NCBI GenBank assembly: GCA_947173755.1 | Contig: CAMWGM010000078.1 | Location: 1-6,994 of the forward strand | Source of the DNA: an uncultured Muribaculaceae bacterium | GTDB lineage: Bacteria > Bacteroidota > Bacteroidia > Bacteroidales > Muribaculaceae | Reading direction: 5' to 3' | DNA: 6,994 nucleotides | Part shown: piece after piece, positions 1-5,940 of the stretch | Layout of the letters: every line of letters starts with the position of its first letter | Numbering within the stretch: the stretch's first letter is position 1 | The notes under the pieces: model-generated | Told to the model about the DNA's origin: nothing | The model's input: only the letters and a program-made list of their open reading frames with translations | Database searches by the model: none | Program-made: the position numbers and the translations under genes

Positions 1-80
1 GAAACATAAAACAGTAAACATCACGAACCGAGTCAACCTTTTTCAGGAAACGACACGGATTTTCGACCAATATATGTTTT

Positions 81-110
81 TTGTATCAAATCTCCCTTCT
101 TTTGATACAA
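81..110. repeat. Perfect 10-bp inverted repeat, candidate operator
   Basis: TTGTATCAAA at 81-90 and its exact reverse complement TTTGATACAA at 101-110 are separated by 10 nt, so the arm centres are 20 bp apart, about two helical turns. The match stops sharply at both arm ends. Only 2 of 10 pairs are G:C and no T-run follows on either strand, so an intrinsic terminator is unlikely. The position, about 60 bp upstream of the -7 box at 159-166, suits binding by a dimeric or tetrameric regulator, perhaps the HTH protein encoded just downstream. The symmetry is seen directly; the operator role is inferred. Confidence 0.6.
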
Positions 111-158
111 TCTGCAACTAATGCAAGCAATGAAGTCACGGTAAAGAAGATTTTTTCG

Positions 159-166
159 TAAATTTG
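159..166 (+). promoter_or_regulatory. Bacteroidota -7 promoter box for the HTH gene
   Basis: TAAATTTG matches the Bacteroidota primary-sigma -7 consensus TAnnTTTG at every fixed position. No TTTG is present at the expected -33 position (about 135-138), so the promoter may be weak or activator-dependent. By analogy with known promoters of this type, transcription would start around 170-173, at or beside the ATG at 170. A TTG codon at 164, which would extend the reading frame, lies inside this box and is therefore unlikely to be the translation start. Confidence 0.55.
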
Positions 167-169
167 CGC

Positions 170-1486
170 ATGAACGAAATGACAGAAATTCTCCGGAGCG
201 TCCTCCCGACCGATCTTATCGCACCGACTCTGAGTGTGCTCGCTTCACAGTTAGGCTTTAAGGGACGAAGCACGCTCTACAGGATCGTCAGGGGCGAGGC
301 TTCGGACAATTCAGTCGGGAATGTGTGCTGCCGGCTGGCAAGTGTGTTCGGGTTGACACCGGATAACCTTGAAGATATGGTGGTCACGGTCTCCAATACT
401 TCGCTCTTCTCGACTCTAATGAAAGAGGAGACGGAAAATTTCAGAAAGTTCTCCCCTACCGACATCATCATGGCTTTTGTGGATCATGATTACAGTTGGT
501 TTTCCAAAGAGTTCAGGCTCCGTCAACTCGACGGCATCAGACGCCTTGAGCAGACCGATCCGGAAGCCTTCTTCGCGATGCTGGCCTACTTCTATTTCAA
601 ATCACTGCACACTGACTTCTACGCCGGTCCTAAAAGCCACAAGGACCGATGTGCCGCCATAATGGAACCGTTAGGCCGGAGGCTCATGAAAAAATATCCT
701 GCCAATGGTGTTGCGGCATTCAGCGTCACGGCCTATTCGCGCTCGATATTCAATCAAGAAAAGCCTATCCTGTGGAATTTGGTAGGCTCGCTTGCTGTTA
801 TGCTCCGGTATTATGCTACCCCTGAGTTAGGGAAACAGATCGTCAGGGAAATGTGGCTCCTCGGAGCGTTGGCCGACCGCACATATTGGACCGTAAGATC
901 GACCGACGCGCTGATCCTATTGTCGGCGGAGAAACTCAAAATAGCAGGGAGTGGCTATTATGAAGTCTTTTTAATTGAAAAAGAGCGACGTACGGTGCAA
1001 AACGTCGGTACGATTTCATTTTTGGGCGACAGCGTGATGAGTTATCGTGACAAATGTCGGCCCGATGTCATCATGAGTATGTATGACTTCGATGACGGCA
1101 CTCTGACTTTCGGATGGAGCGACGACACAGAGGCTCCGGTTCTTCTCTCGGGTCGTTGGGAGAGACTGCCAACCGAATATTCTGAATCACTGAGAGAGAT
1201 CGACCGCTCCATTTCCGACGAGAAACTCCTTCAGGCGGTACTGAAGGCAGAGGGCTTCGAGTCGATAGAGGGTGCAAAAGTGAGAAATGTCAGGATGTCG
1301 CGCACTGATATGGAAATCACTCTGCAAAACGACGTAAGTTACAGAATACCCTACGCCGACGCACCTTTCCTTGAGTTCGTGTCTCCCAACGACGAAGTGT
1401 TCTTGGCCAGGAGGATCGTTGACAGTGAAGTATTTATCTTCTGGCCACAACTGATGCACGCAATTCCCCTTTCCTGTTTTTCCTGA
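170..1486 (+). CDS. Uncharacterised HTH (XRE-like) protein with DUF2442-like C-terminus
   Basis: I do not recognise this 438-residue family as a whole. Residues roughly 18-70 read as a Cro/C1-type helix-turn-helix: an LASQLGF helix, GRSTLYRIVRGE as the candidate recognition helix, then two further helices ending near GLTPDNLEDM. Residues about 90-255 look mainly alpha-helical and aromatic-rich. About 260-335 is beta-rich, with GTISFLGD and DDGTLTFGWSDD. The last 65 residues (VRNVRMSR to IFWPQLMHAIPL) have the strand pattern and terminal WP of DUF2442-like domains, a weak resemblance. No signal peptide or membrane segment is apparent, so it is probably cytoplasmic. The ATG at 170 is chosen because the in-frame TTG at 164 lies in the -7 box; ATG 179 is an alternative. 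No Shine-Dalgarno sequence is possible in so short a leader. It is monocistronic and convergent with xseA. A DNA-binding regulatory role is inferred only from the N-terminus. Confidence 0.75.
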   Translation: MNEMTEILRSVLPTDLIAPTLSVLASQLGFKGRSTLYRIVRGEASDNSVGNVCCRLASVFGLTPDNLEDMVVTVSNTSLFSTLMKEETENFRKFSPTDIIMAFVDHDYSWFSKEFRLRQLDGIRRLEQTDPEAFFAMLAYFYFKSLHTDFYAGPKSHKDRCAAIMEPLGRRLMKKYPANGVAAFSVTAYSRSIFNQEKPILWNLVGSLAVMLRYYATPELGKQIVREMWLLGALADRTYWTVRSTDALILLSAEKLKIAGSGYYEVFLIEKERRTVQNVGTISFLGDSVMSYRDKCRPDVIMSMYDFDDGTLTFGWSDDTEAPVLLSGRWERLPTEYSESLREIDRSISDEKLLQAVLKAEGFESIEGAKVRNVRMSRTDMEITLQNDVSYRIPYADAPFLEFVSPNDEVFLARRIVDSEVFIFWPQLMHAIPLSCFS

Positions 1487-1493
1487 GGAAAAA
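1477..1493. terminator. Palindrome between convergent genes, weak terminator candidate
   Basis: TTTTTCCT and AGGAAAAA flank a single G, giving a 17-base near-palindrome that contains the stop codon of the + strand gene. As RNA it could fold into a 7-bp stem with a TGA loop on either strand. Only two G:C pairs support the stem and no clean U-tract follows outside it, so it is at best a weak bidirectional terminator for the two convergent genes. Confidence 0.3.
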
Positions 1494-1535
1494 ATTCGAC
1501 GGGGCGTTGCCATCCGTGAGTCAGCGATCGGGGGA

Positions 1536-2846
1536 TTATTCGGCGAGGGAGGTGATGGTACCGGAGGAGAGTGTGGTGGTGAGACGGGTGCCCGGAGTTA
1601 TGGCGTCAGAACTGCTGATGGCGTGGCCGTCGACACGGGTTATGGAGTAGCCGCGGGAGAGTGTGGCCTGTGGCGAAAGGACGGCGAGGAGGCCACCGAT
1701 GCGTTCGAGTCGGTCATGCTGGCGCTCGGTCTGCCGGGCGACGCTGTCGCTGATGGATGATGCGAGACGTACGAGGCGCGTCGTCTCGGGGGTGAGACGA
1801 GTGGCGGCAATGTGAGATATACCGGTGAGAGCGTTCTCCAGACGGCGTCGGCGGTTGTCGAGAGCACGAAGAGGTGCGTAAGGGAGGGAGGCCGAGATGT
1901 AGGCGAGTTGCTCGCGGGAGGCACTGAGTAGCGTAGTGGCGCGGGCGACGATACGGGCGGCGATGTCGTCGATGCGCGCGAGGAGTGCCTCGCCGCGGGA
2001 GATGAGATATTCGGCAGCGGCGGTCGGGGTCTTCACGCGGAGATTGGCAACATAGTCGAGCACTGTGGTGTCGCGCTCATGGCCGATGCCAACTATGACC
2101 GGCAGCGGGAATTGCGCTATGTTGGCTGCAAGTTCGTAGTTGTCGAATGCGGCGAGGTCGGCAGTCGCACCGCCGCCACGGATGATGACAACGCAATCCC
2201 ACCGCTCCTCTTCTGCGGCTATCTCGTCGAGAGCGGAGATAATGGCTGCGGGGGTCCGGTCACCCTGCATGAGTGCCGGGAAAAGTCTTACGTCGAAGCG
2301 GAGTCTGGCCGGGGAGGTGAACAACTGATGGATGAAGTCGCCATAGCCTGCCGCCCCCGGTGCCGATATTACGGCAACCCGCAGAGCCGGCTCCGGCCAG
2401 GGAAGGGTGCGGTTGAGTTCGAGCACTCCCTCGGCCTTAAGCCTCGAGAGGATCTCGAGACGCAGACGCATGAGGTCGCCGACAGTATAAGAGGGATCGA
2501 TGGCCGTGATGTTGGCCGAAAGACCATAGGCGGGATGGAACGAGGCTGTGACCTTGACCCTCACCTTCATGCCGCTTTCGAGACGCCGCCCCGTAGCGCC
2601 GAAAAACTCAGCGTCGAGCCGGGCGGCCACATTGCGCCATATAGTGGCCCGCAGACGCGCGACGGGCTGACCGGTGACTGCATCCTTCTGTACGAGTTCG
2701 AGATAGATATGGGTACTGCGGCGCACATCGGAAGTCTCGGCGGTCACCCAGACATCGGAAAGTCCGGGAGTGGCGTTGATGATGTCGGCGATGCGGTGGG
2801 TGAACTGTTCGAGAGTGAGCGAAGTACGGTCGGGAGAGGTTATCAT
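1536..2846 (-). CDS. xseA: Exodeoxyribonuclease VII large subunit
   Basis: XseA is the catalytic and DNA-binding subunit of exonuclease VII, a cytoplasmic nuclease that degrades single-stranded DNA from both ends into acid-soluble oligonucleotides, used in repair. The 436-residue protein has the expected order: an N-terminal OB-fold (about 8-120), then the catalytic core with VAVISAPGAAGYGDF (157-171), RGGGATADL (223-231), GIGHERDTT (253-261) and TPTAAAE (273-279), a long helical Arg/Leu/Ala-rich segment (about 285-385), and the closing LSRGYSITR motif (397-405). Length is normal for the family. The reading frame is open for 49 codons further upstream, but those codons only read through the kinase gene in another frame. 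The start at 2846 gives an ATGA overlap with the kinase stop and places the conserved LTLEQF motif at residues 10-15. The overlap implies translational coupling. No xseB follows, which is unusual. Confidence 0.95.
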   Translation of the reverse strand: MITSPDRTSLTLEQFTHRIADIINATPGLSDVWVTAETSDVRRSTHIYLELVQKDAVTGQPVARLRATIWRNVAARLDAEFFGATGRRLESGMKVRVKVTASFHPAYGLSANITAIDPSYTVGDLMRLRLEILSRLKAEGVLELNRTLPWPEPALRVAVISAPGAAGYGDFIHQLFTSPARLRFDVRLFPALMQGDRTPAAIISALDEIAAEEERWDCVVIIRGGGATADLAAFDNYELAANIAQFPLPVIVGIGHERDTTVLDYVANLRVKTPTAAAEYLISRGEALLARIDDIAARIVARATTLLSASREQLAYISASLPYAPLRALDNRRRRLENALTGISHIAATRLTPETTRLVRLASSISDSVARQTERQHDRLERIGGLLAVLSPQATLSRGYSITRVDGHAISSSDAITPGTRLTTTLSSGTITSLAE

Positions 2847-3838
2847 AAGGTGGTGAGGCGCTCCTCGGCCCTTCGCAAAAGTTTGTTGACGGCTAGTCGG
2901 ACGTCGGTCATGGCGGCCATGACGGGAGTCACGAACGGCTTGACAACTCCGATGTTGGCGGTGGCGAAGACGTTGACGGCCGAGGGATGACACTCGATGT
3001 TGATGAGTTCGGGAAGATAGATGGGTTCACCGTCGACGTGGGCCACATCACGTCCCTTGCGCCGGATGGAGAGCGAAGGGGTGCGGAAAGTGTGGATCTG
3101 GAGATTTTTGCCGAGATTTCCGGCAAGGAGATCGAATCCTACGAGAGCGGTCGAGAGAGGCGAGCCGGCATGGATGATGGTGACATCGAGCAGCCCGTCG
3201 TCGATCTTGGCACCCGGAGCGATGTAGGCATTGTTGCCATACTGAGATGCGTTGCAGACAGCAACAAGCAGAGCCCGCTCGCTCACCACGATTCCGTTGG
3301 CGGTGATGATGTATTCCTCGGGCACGAAAGAGGCGAATGTCTGAAAAGTGCTCTTGAGATATGTGAATTTTCCGCGCTTGGGCTGCCGGGCGAATGCCTC
3401 GCTTACTCGGGCATCAAAACCGACACCGAATGTGCAGAAAAATTTCAGCGGACCGTCGTCGGAGTCAACCGTAGCGTAGTCGATGGCACGCGGTCGCTCG
3501 GAGGCCAGAATCTTGAGAGCCTCGGGAATGTCGATGGGGATGTTGAGATGGCGTGCGAGCCCGTTGCCCGATCCACACGGGAGAAGCCCCAGGGCCGTGC
3601 CGGTATCACACAGAGCGGCGGCGGTCTCGTTGACGGTGCCGTCGCCTCCGGCGGCGAGAACGACATCATAGCCTGAGGCGGCTGCCTCGGCTGCAAGCCG
3701 GGTGGCATCGCCGTGGCCGGCGGTGTAACAGGTTTCTATCGTCCAGCCGTAGGGCGAGAGTGCCGAGACCACAGCGTCGGCTAATCCTTCCTTTGACTGG
3801 GTGCCTGAGATGGGATTGATTATTAGTCGAGCCTTCAT
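2843..3838 (-). CDS. Diacylglycerol/lipid kinase (YegS/BmrU-like, DAGK catalytic domain)
   Basis: This 331-residue cytoplasmic or membrane-associated enzyme probably phosphorylates diacylglycerol or a related lipid with ATP, recycling lipid to phosphatidic acid; the exact substrate cannot be read from sequence. The fold is the DAGK/NAD-kinase type: N-terminal RLIINPISG (4-12), nucleotide-binding GGDGTVNE (64-71), LPCGSGNGLARHL (86-98), FGVGFDARV (137-145), the DDGLLDVTII strand (213-222) and HVDGEP (267-272) near the end of the second domain. After VNVFATAN the protein runs on for about 36 residues rich in basic and hydrophobic residues, longer than the usual end of the family. It begins 9 nt after the stop of the small secreted protein and ends in an ATGA overlap with xseA, so it is the middle gene of an operon. 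No Shine-Dalgarno sequence is visible. Confidence 0.9.
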   Translation of the reverse strand: MKARLIINPISGTQSKEGLADAVVSALSPYGWTIETCYTAGHGDATRLAAEAAASGYDVVLAAGGDGTVNETAAALCDTGTALGLLPCGSGNGLARHLNIPIDIPEALKILASERPRAIDYATVDSDDGPLKFFCTFGVGFDARVSEAFARQPKRGKFTYLKSTFQTFASFVPEEYIITANGIVVSERALLVAVCNASQYGNNAYIAPGAKIDDGLLDVTIIHAGSPLSTALVGFDLLAGNLGKNLQIHTFRTPSLSIRRKGRDVAHVDGEPIYLPELINIECHPSAVNVFATANIGVVKPFVTPVMAAMTDVRLAVNKLLRRAEERLTTL

Positions 3839-3847
3839 TATGAGCGT

Positions 3848-4165
3848 TCAGAGTATGACACGATGGGTCGCAGTGCCGATCTTGACAATATAGATACCTT
3901 TGGTGGATATGCGCAACCGGTGATGGCCTGCCGGAAGGGTGCTGCTGCTGACCAATTGTCCGAGAATGGTGAATACCTTGACATTGACCGGCTTTGCCGA
4001 GAAGACGTAGATGTAGCCTTCGCCGGCCGCTACTTCCACCTTATCGGAATTACTGACTGCGACGCGGGCGTGAGCGGGCGCATCGACCGCCTCCCAGGAG
4101 GGGGCCGCTGCCGGTGCCGCAAATGTGGCCACCGCAAGGAGCAGTATCACCAGAAACGCACGCAT
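3848..4165 (-). CDS. Small secreted protein, essentially a T9SS-like C-terminal domain
   Basis: The 105-residue protein begins with a clear signal peptide (MRAFLVILLLAVATFAAPAAA, cleavage probably between residues 16 and 22). After a short linker (about 23-40), residues 41-105 form a beta-rich domain: KVEVAAGEG, YIYVFSAKP, VNVKVFTILGQLV, LPAGHHRLRI, GIYIVKIG and a final VIL. This layout (VxVFxxxGQLV, then GIYIVKIG, then the C-terminus) is that of type IX secretion sorting domains and the related DUF6383-like tails found on Bacteroidales exported proteins. Normally such a domain follows a large catalytic or adhesive region; here there is no cargo. It is exported at least to the periplasm. It heads a tight operon with the lipid kinase and xseA. 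The start is supported by the promoter 28 nt upstream. Export is well supported; the domain assignment is moderately sure. Confidence 0.75.
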   Translation of the reverse strand: MRAFLVILLLAVATFAAPAAAPSWEAVDAPAHARVAVSNSDKVEVAAGEGYIYVFSAKPVNVKVFTILGQLVSSSTLPAGHHRLRISTKGIYIVKIGTATHRVIL

Positions 4166-4193
4166 TGTCAGAAACCGTTTATGTATCGGAGGG

Positions 4194-4225
4194 CAAATTT
4201 ACTGAAATTTCTCAAAACCGCCAAA
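4194..4225 (-). promoter_or_regulatory. Bacteroidota promoter (-33/-7) of the secreted protein-kinase-xseA operon
   Basis: Read on the - strand, TTTG (4225-4222), a 20-nt spacer, then TAAATTTG (4201-4194) fits the Bacteroidota consensus TTTG-N19-21-TAnnTTTG at every fixed position. The start of transcription would fall near 4188-4191, leaving a leader of about 25 nt before the ATG at 4165. This is the best promoter in the window, and with the tight spacing downstream it marks the head of a three-gene operon. Confidence 0.75.
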
Positions 4226-4260
4226 TGAGTCGGATCAATTCAATTCCGAGTGAGGGAATG

Positions 4261-4297
4261 AAAAAAGGTCTGACTGGAGGGGGAGCCGTGTCAGACC
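4261..4297 (-). terminator. Intrinsic terminator of the amide hydrolase gene
   Basis: On the - strand, GGTCTGAC (4297-4290) pairs perfectly with GTCAGACC (4274-4267) around a 15-nt loop, followed immediately by six T residues (4266-4261). This is a classic Rho-independent terminator, lying about 93 nt beyond the hydrolase stop at 4390 and upstream of the next operon's promoter, so it isolates the two units. The opposite strand has no U-tract. The remaining intergenic sequence (4226-4260 and 4298-4389) shows only a short AT-rich ATGTAT/ATACAT repeat near 4375-4396. Confidence 0.85.
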
Positions 4298-4389
4298 AGG
4301 GATGGGAGAGTCGTTATAGGTGTGTTTTTCTTCGTATCAGAACGGGATATCTCCCAAAATATTTTTCACTTCGGATATGTATACTTATA

Positions 4390-5430
4390 TCAATACATCG
4401 GTGTGAAGGGTTTCGAGCGGAACAGATGACGGTTTGCCTCGCCGACATATGTGCCCGACTTAGAGGTGTCGAGTTTCATGACCGGTGCTCCGGGACGGAG
4501 GTCGCACTTCGAGAGATCGATGTAGAAGAGACCGGGGTTGGTGACGATATCGAAATAGTAGCGCAGATCGCGGATGTTGGAGAAAGAGCGCCACTGTGTC
4601 GAGGAGACGTTGGCTTCACCGACAGTATAGGTGTAGGGAACGGAGACGTTGGCAAGAATTGAGCGGATGATCGAGACACCGAGGTCGGGATCGGCCGTCT
4701 TATCGACATGATGGGCGAAGAAGTATCCGCGCACGAAGCGGTCGGGCGAACTGACTGTGCCGGGGAGTGTGTGGGTGCCACCCTTTGCCTGCCAGTAGTC
4801 ATTGATGGCGTTCATCGAGGGGAAGGTCGGGTCGTTGGTCATGGCGGTTATGTCGTTGCCTGCATAAATACGGATTGAGCCATGGTCGAACTCAACGACT
4901 GCTGATGCACCGGTAGGATCGGTGATTCCCCAGTGGAGAGTTGAGGTTGTACCGTTGTCGAACGACGCGCCCGAGATATTGAAATCATGTTTTTCGAGGA
5001 GCGCGATCGCTTCGGCTGTTGTGGCGCAGTTGTCGAGCAGCCATGCGGGGAACATAGCGAGCGACATCGGAGGAAGATTTTTGGTGGAATCGTTCTCATA
5101 GACGGTTCCCTTGCAGAAAAGTCCGTTGACCACAAGACCTTTTTCATTCATTCCCTCCGTGACACCTCCGTCATAGCCGACGGCATACACGGCGCCATAT
5201 TTGGAGATCCATTTGACAGCGCCGGGAAGAGAATGACCCGATTTCGCCATTCCGGCCGGATAGACATAAAGATTTGTAGGGATGGGGGTTTTCCAGTCGA
5301 GAGACCGGCCGACGATGCGGAGACTGTCGTTGCCGACATAGAGGATGCGCGAGCAGGCATCGGCATATTGTGAAGTGGTGGCGGCGAACAATGCGGCCAG
5401 CGCTAAGAGGCGAGAGACAAATTTCTTCAT
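4390..5430 (-). CDS. Choloylglycine/penicillin V acylase-family linear amide hydrolase, periplasmic
   Basis: This 346-residue Ntn-hydrolase cleaves a non-peptide linear amide: bile salt (choloylglycine) hydrolase or penicillin V acylase type. A signal peptide (1-25) ends in ADA, an AXA signal-peptidase I site, directly before Cys26, so export cleavage would itself expose the N-terminal cysteine nucleophile. There is no lipobox, so it should be soluble in the periplasm or beyond. With Cys26 matched to Cys2 of bile salt hydrolases, other family residues line up: Arg42 and Asp45 (GRSLDW), Asn199 (MTNDPTF, equivalent to Asn175), and Arg231 in SPDRFVR. The 'EGMNEKGLVVNGL' segment (92-104) is also typical, but the Asn82 position that helps separate bile-salt from penicillin enzymes is not obvious. 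Length fits Bacteroides homologues. It appears transcribed alone, ending at the hairpin at 4261-4297. Family certain; substrate not. Confidence 0.9.
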   Translation of the reverse strand: MKKFVSRLLALAALFAATTSQYADACSRILYVGNDSLRIVGRSLDWKTPIPTNLYVYPAGMAKSGHSLPGAVKWISKYGAVYAVGYDGGVTEGMNEKGLVVNGLFCKGTVYENDSTKNLPPMSLAMFPAWLLDNCATTAEAIALLEKHDFNISGASFDNGTTSTLHWGITDPTGASAVVEFDHGSIRIYAGNDITAMTNDPTFPSMNAINDYWQAKGGTHTLPGTVSSPDRFVRGYFFAHHVDKTADPDLGVSIIRSILANVSVPYTYTVGEANVSSTQWRSFSNIRDLRYYFDIVTNPGLFYIDLSKCDLRPGAPVMKLDTSKSGTYVGEANRHLFRSKPFTPMY

Positions 5431-5441
5431 AAATGTAAGTT

Positions 5442-5473
5442 GAAATGTTTATTTTATATGAATAACGCTCAAT
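5442..5473 (-). promoter_or_regulatory. Possible weak promoter of the amide hydrolase gene
   Basis: On the - strand, ATTG (5473-5470), a 20-nt AT-rich spacer, then AACATTTC (5449-5442) keep the Bacteroidota spacing and match 3 of 4 positions in the -33 box and 4 of 6 fixed positions in the -7 box. It lies 11 nt upstream of the ATG at 5430. The match is imperfect, so this is only the best candidate in the 91-nt gap; the rest of the gap (5474-5521) shows nothing else I can support. Confidence 0.3.
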
Positions 5474-5521
5474 CCTATAGGTTGGTTCATAAGGAAGCTG
5501 TCACCACGAGCGCTATCGTTG

Positions 5522-5836
5522 TCAAAGTGTCTCGTCGAGGGGATTGCGCGGCTTGGGAGGAGTGGTCTCGCGGGCTGCTCTTGCAGGTTTGCGCCGCTTG
5601 GATCTTTCCTTTACCGGGGGCATCGGGACAAGCGGGACGGTATCGAGATTGACGGCCTCTGAAGTTTCAGTCATCTTCACGAGAGCATCAGACTCATTGT
5701 GATCGGTTTTCTTCGGAAAGATGGAGCCCCGCGTGCGGAAAGCAACGGCTGTAGTGACAATGAGCATAATGACAACAAGAAGAGTCAGGAGGCCGAGACG
5801 TTCGCGCCGGGTCAGGAGAGGAGGTCGGTTTTTCAT
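5522..5836 (-). CDS. Small single-pass membrane protein with basic, proline-rich tail (unknown)
   Basis: I do not recognise a named family for this 104-residue protein. It has a short basic N-terminus (MKNRPPLLTRRER), one hydrophobic helix (about 14-33) that could be an uncleaved anchor, then about 70 hydrophilic residues: an acidic/Ser-Thr stretch, a PLVPMPP segment, a very basic KERSKRRKPARAARE region and a C-terminus PPKPRNPLDETL. By the positive-inside rule the N-terminus is cytoplasmic, although the basic tail makes the topology less certain. No catalytic motif is visible. It starts 11 nt after the U-tract of the rplQ terminator with no recognisable promoter between, so it is either expressed by readthrough or by a promoter I cannot see. 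That it is a real gene is supported by the coherent anchor-plus-tail design and by the lack of a better frame. Confidence 0.65.
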   Translation of the reverse strand: MKNRPPLLTRRERLGLLTLLVVIMLIVTTAVAFRTRGSIFPKKTDHNESDALVKMTETSEAVNLDTVPLVPMPPVKERSKRRKPARAARETTPPKPRNPLDETL

Positions 5837-5847
5837 GGTGGTCTGAT

Positions 5848-5898
5848 AAAAAAGATTCTCCCCGAATGTCCTGAAAACTGACGGGCATTCGGGGAGAA
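5848..5898 (-). terminator. Strong intrinsic terminator of the rpoA-rplQ operon
   Basis: CATTCGGGGAGAA (5898-5886 read on the - strand as TTCTCCCCGAATG) pairs perfectly with 5868-5856, a 13-bp stem that extends by a G:U and two G:C pairs (5869-5871 with 5883-5885) around an 11-nt loop. In the - direction it is followed by TC and six T residues (5853-5848). This is the strongest terminator in the window and lies 43 nt beyond the rplQ stop. The + direction has no U-tract. Confidence 0.92.
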
Positions 5899-5940
5899 AA
5901 CTTGAAGCGAAAAAGTGGTTTTACTTATGAAGACGGCCGA

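Noticed and set aside
73..80. TATGTTTT as a second -7 promoter box for the HTH gene
   Set aside because: It misses the final G of TAnnTTTG and has no TTTG about 20 nt upstream; the box at 159-166 is a full match.
1187..1513. 108-codon - strand frame just after xseA, considered as xseB
   Set aside because: It is longer than XseB, lacks its Glu/Leu-rich helical pattern, and is the antisense shadow of the HTH gene.
1490..1530. Possible xseA terminator (GGC-AAC-GCC followed by a T-run on the - strand)
   Set aside because: The stem is only three pairs and the T-run is separated from it by several bases, too weak to call.
2079..2990. 303-codon open frame on the + strand, antisense to xseA
   Set aside because: It lies entirely opposite xseA and the kinase end, has no recognisable domain, and is explained by GC-biased codon use of the - strand genes.
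2847..2993. 49-codon N-terminal extension of xseA
   Set aside because: The extension is Arg/His/Gln-rich, matches nothing in the XseA family, and reads through the kinase gene in another frame; ATG 2846 gives the coupled ATGA start.
4114..4662. 182-codon + strand frame crossing the intergenic gap at 4226-4389
   Set aside because: It overlaps two genes, the operon promoter and the hydrolase terminator in antisense, and has no recognisable content.
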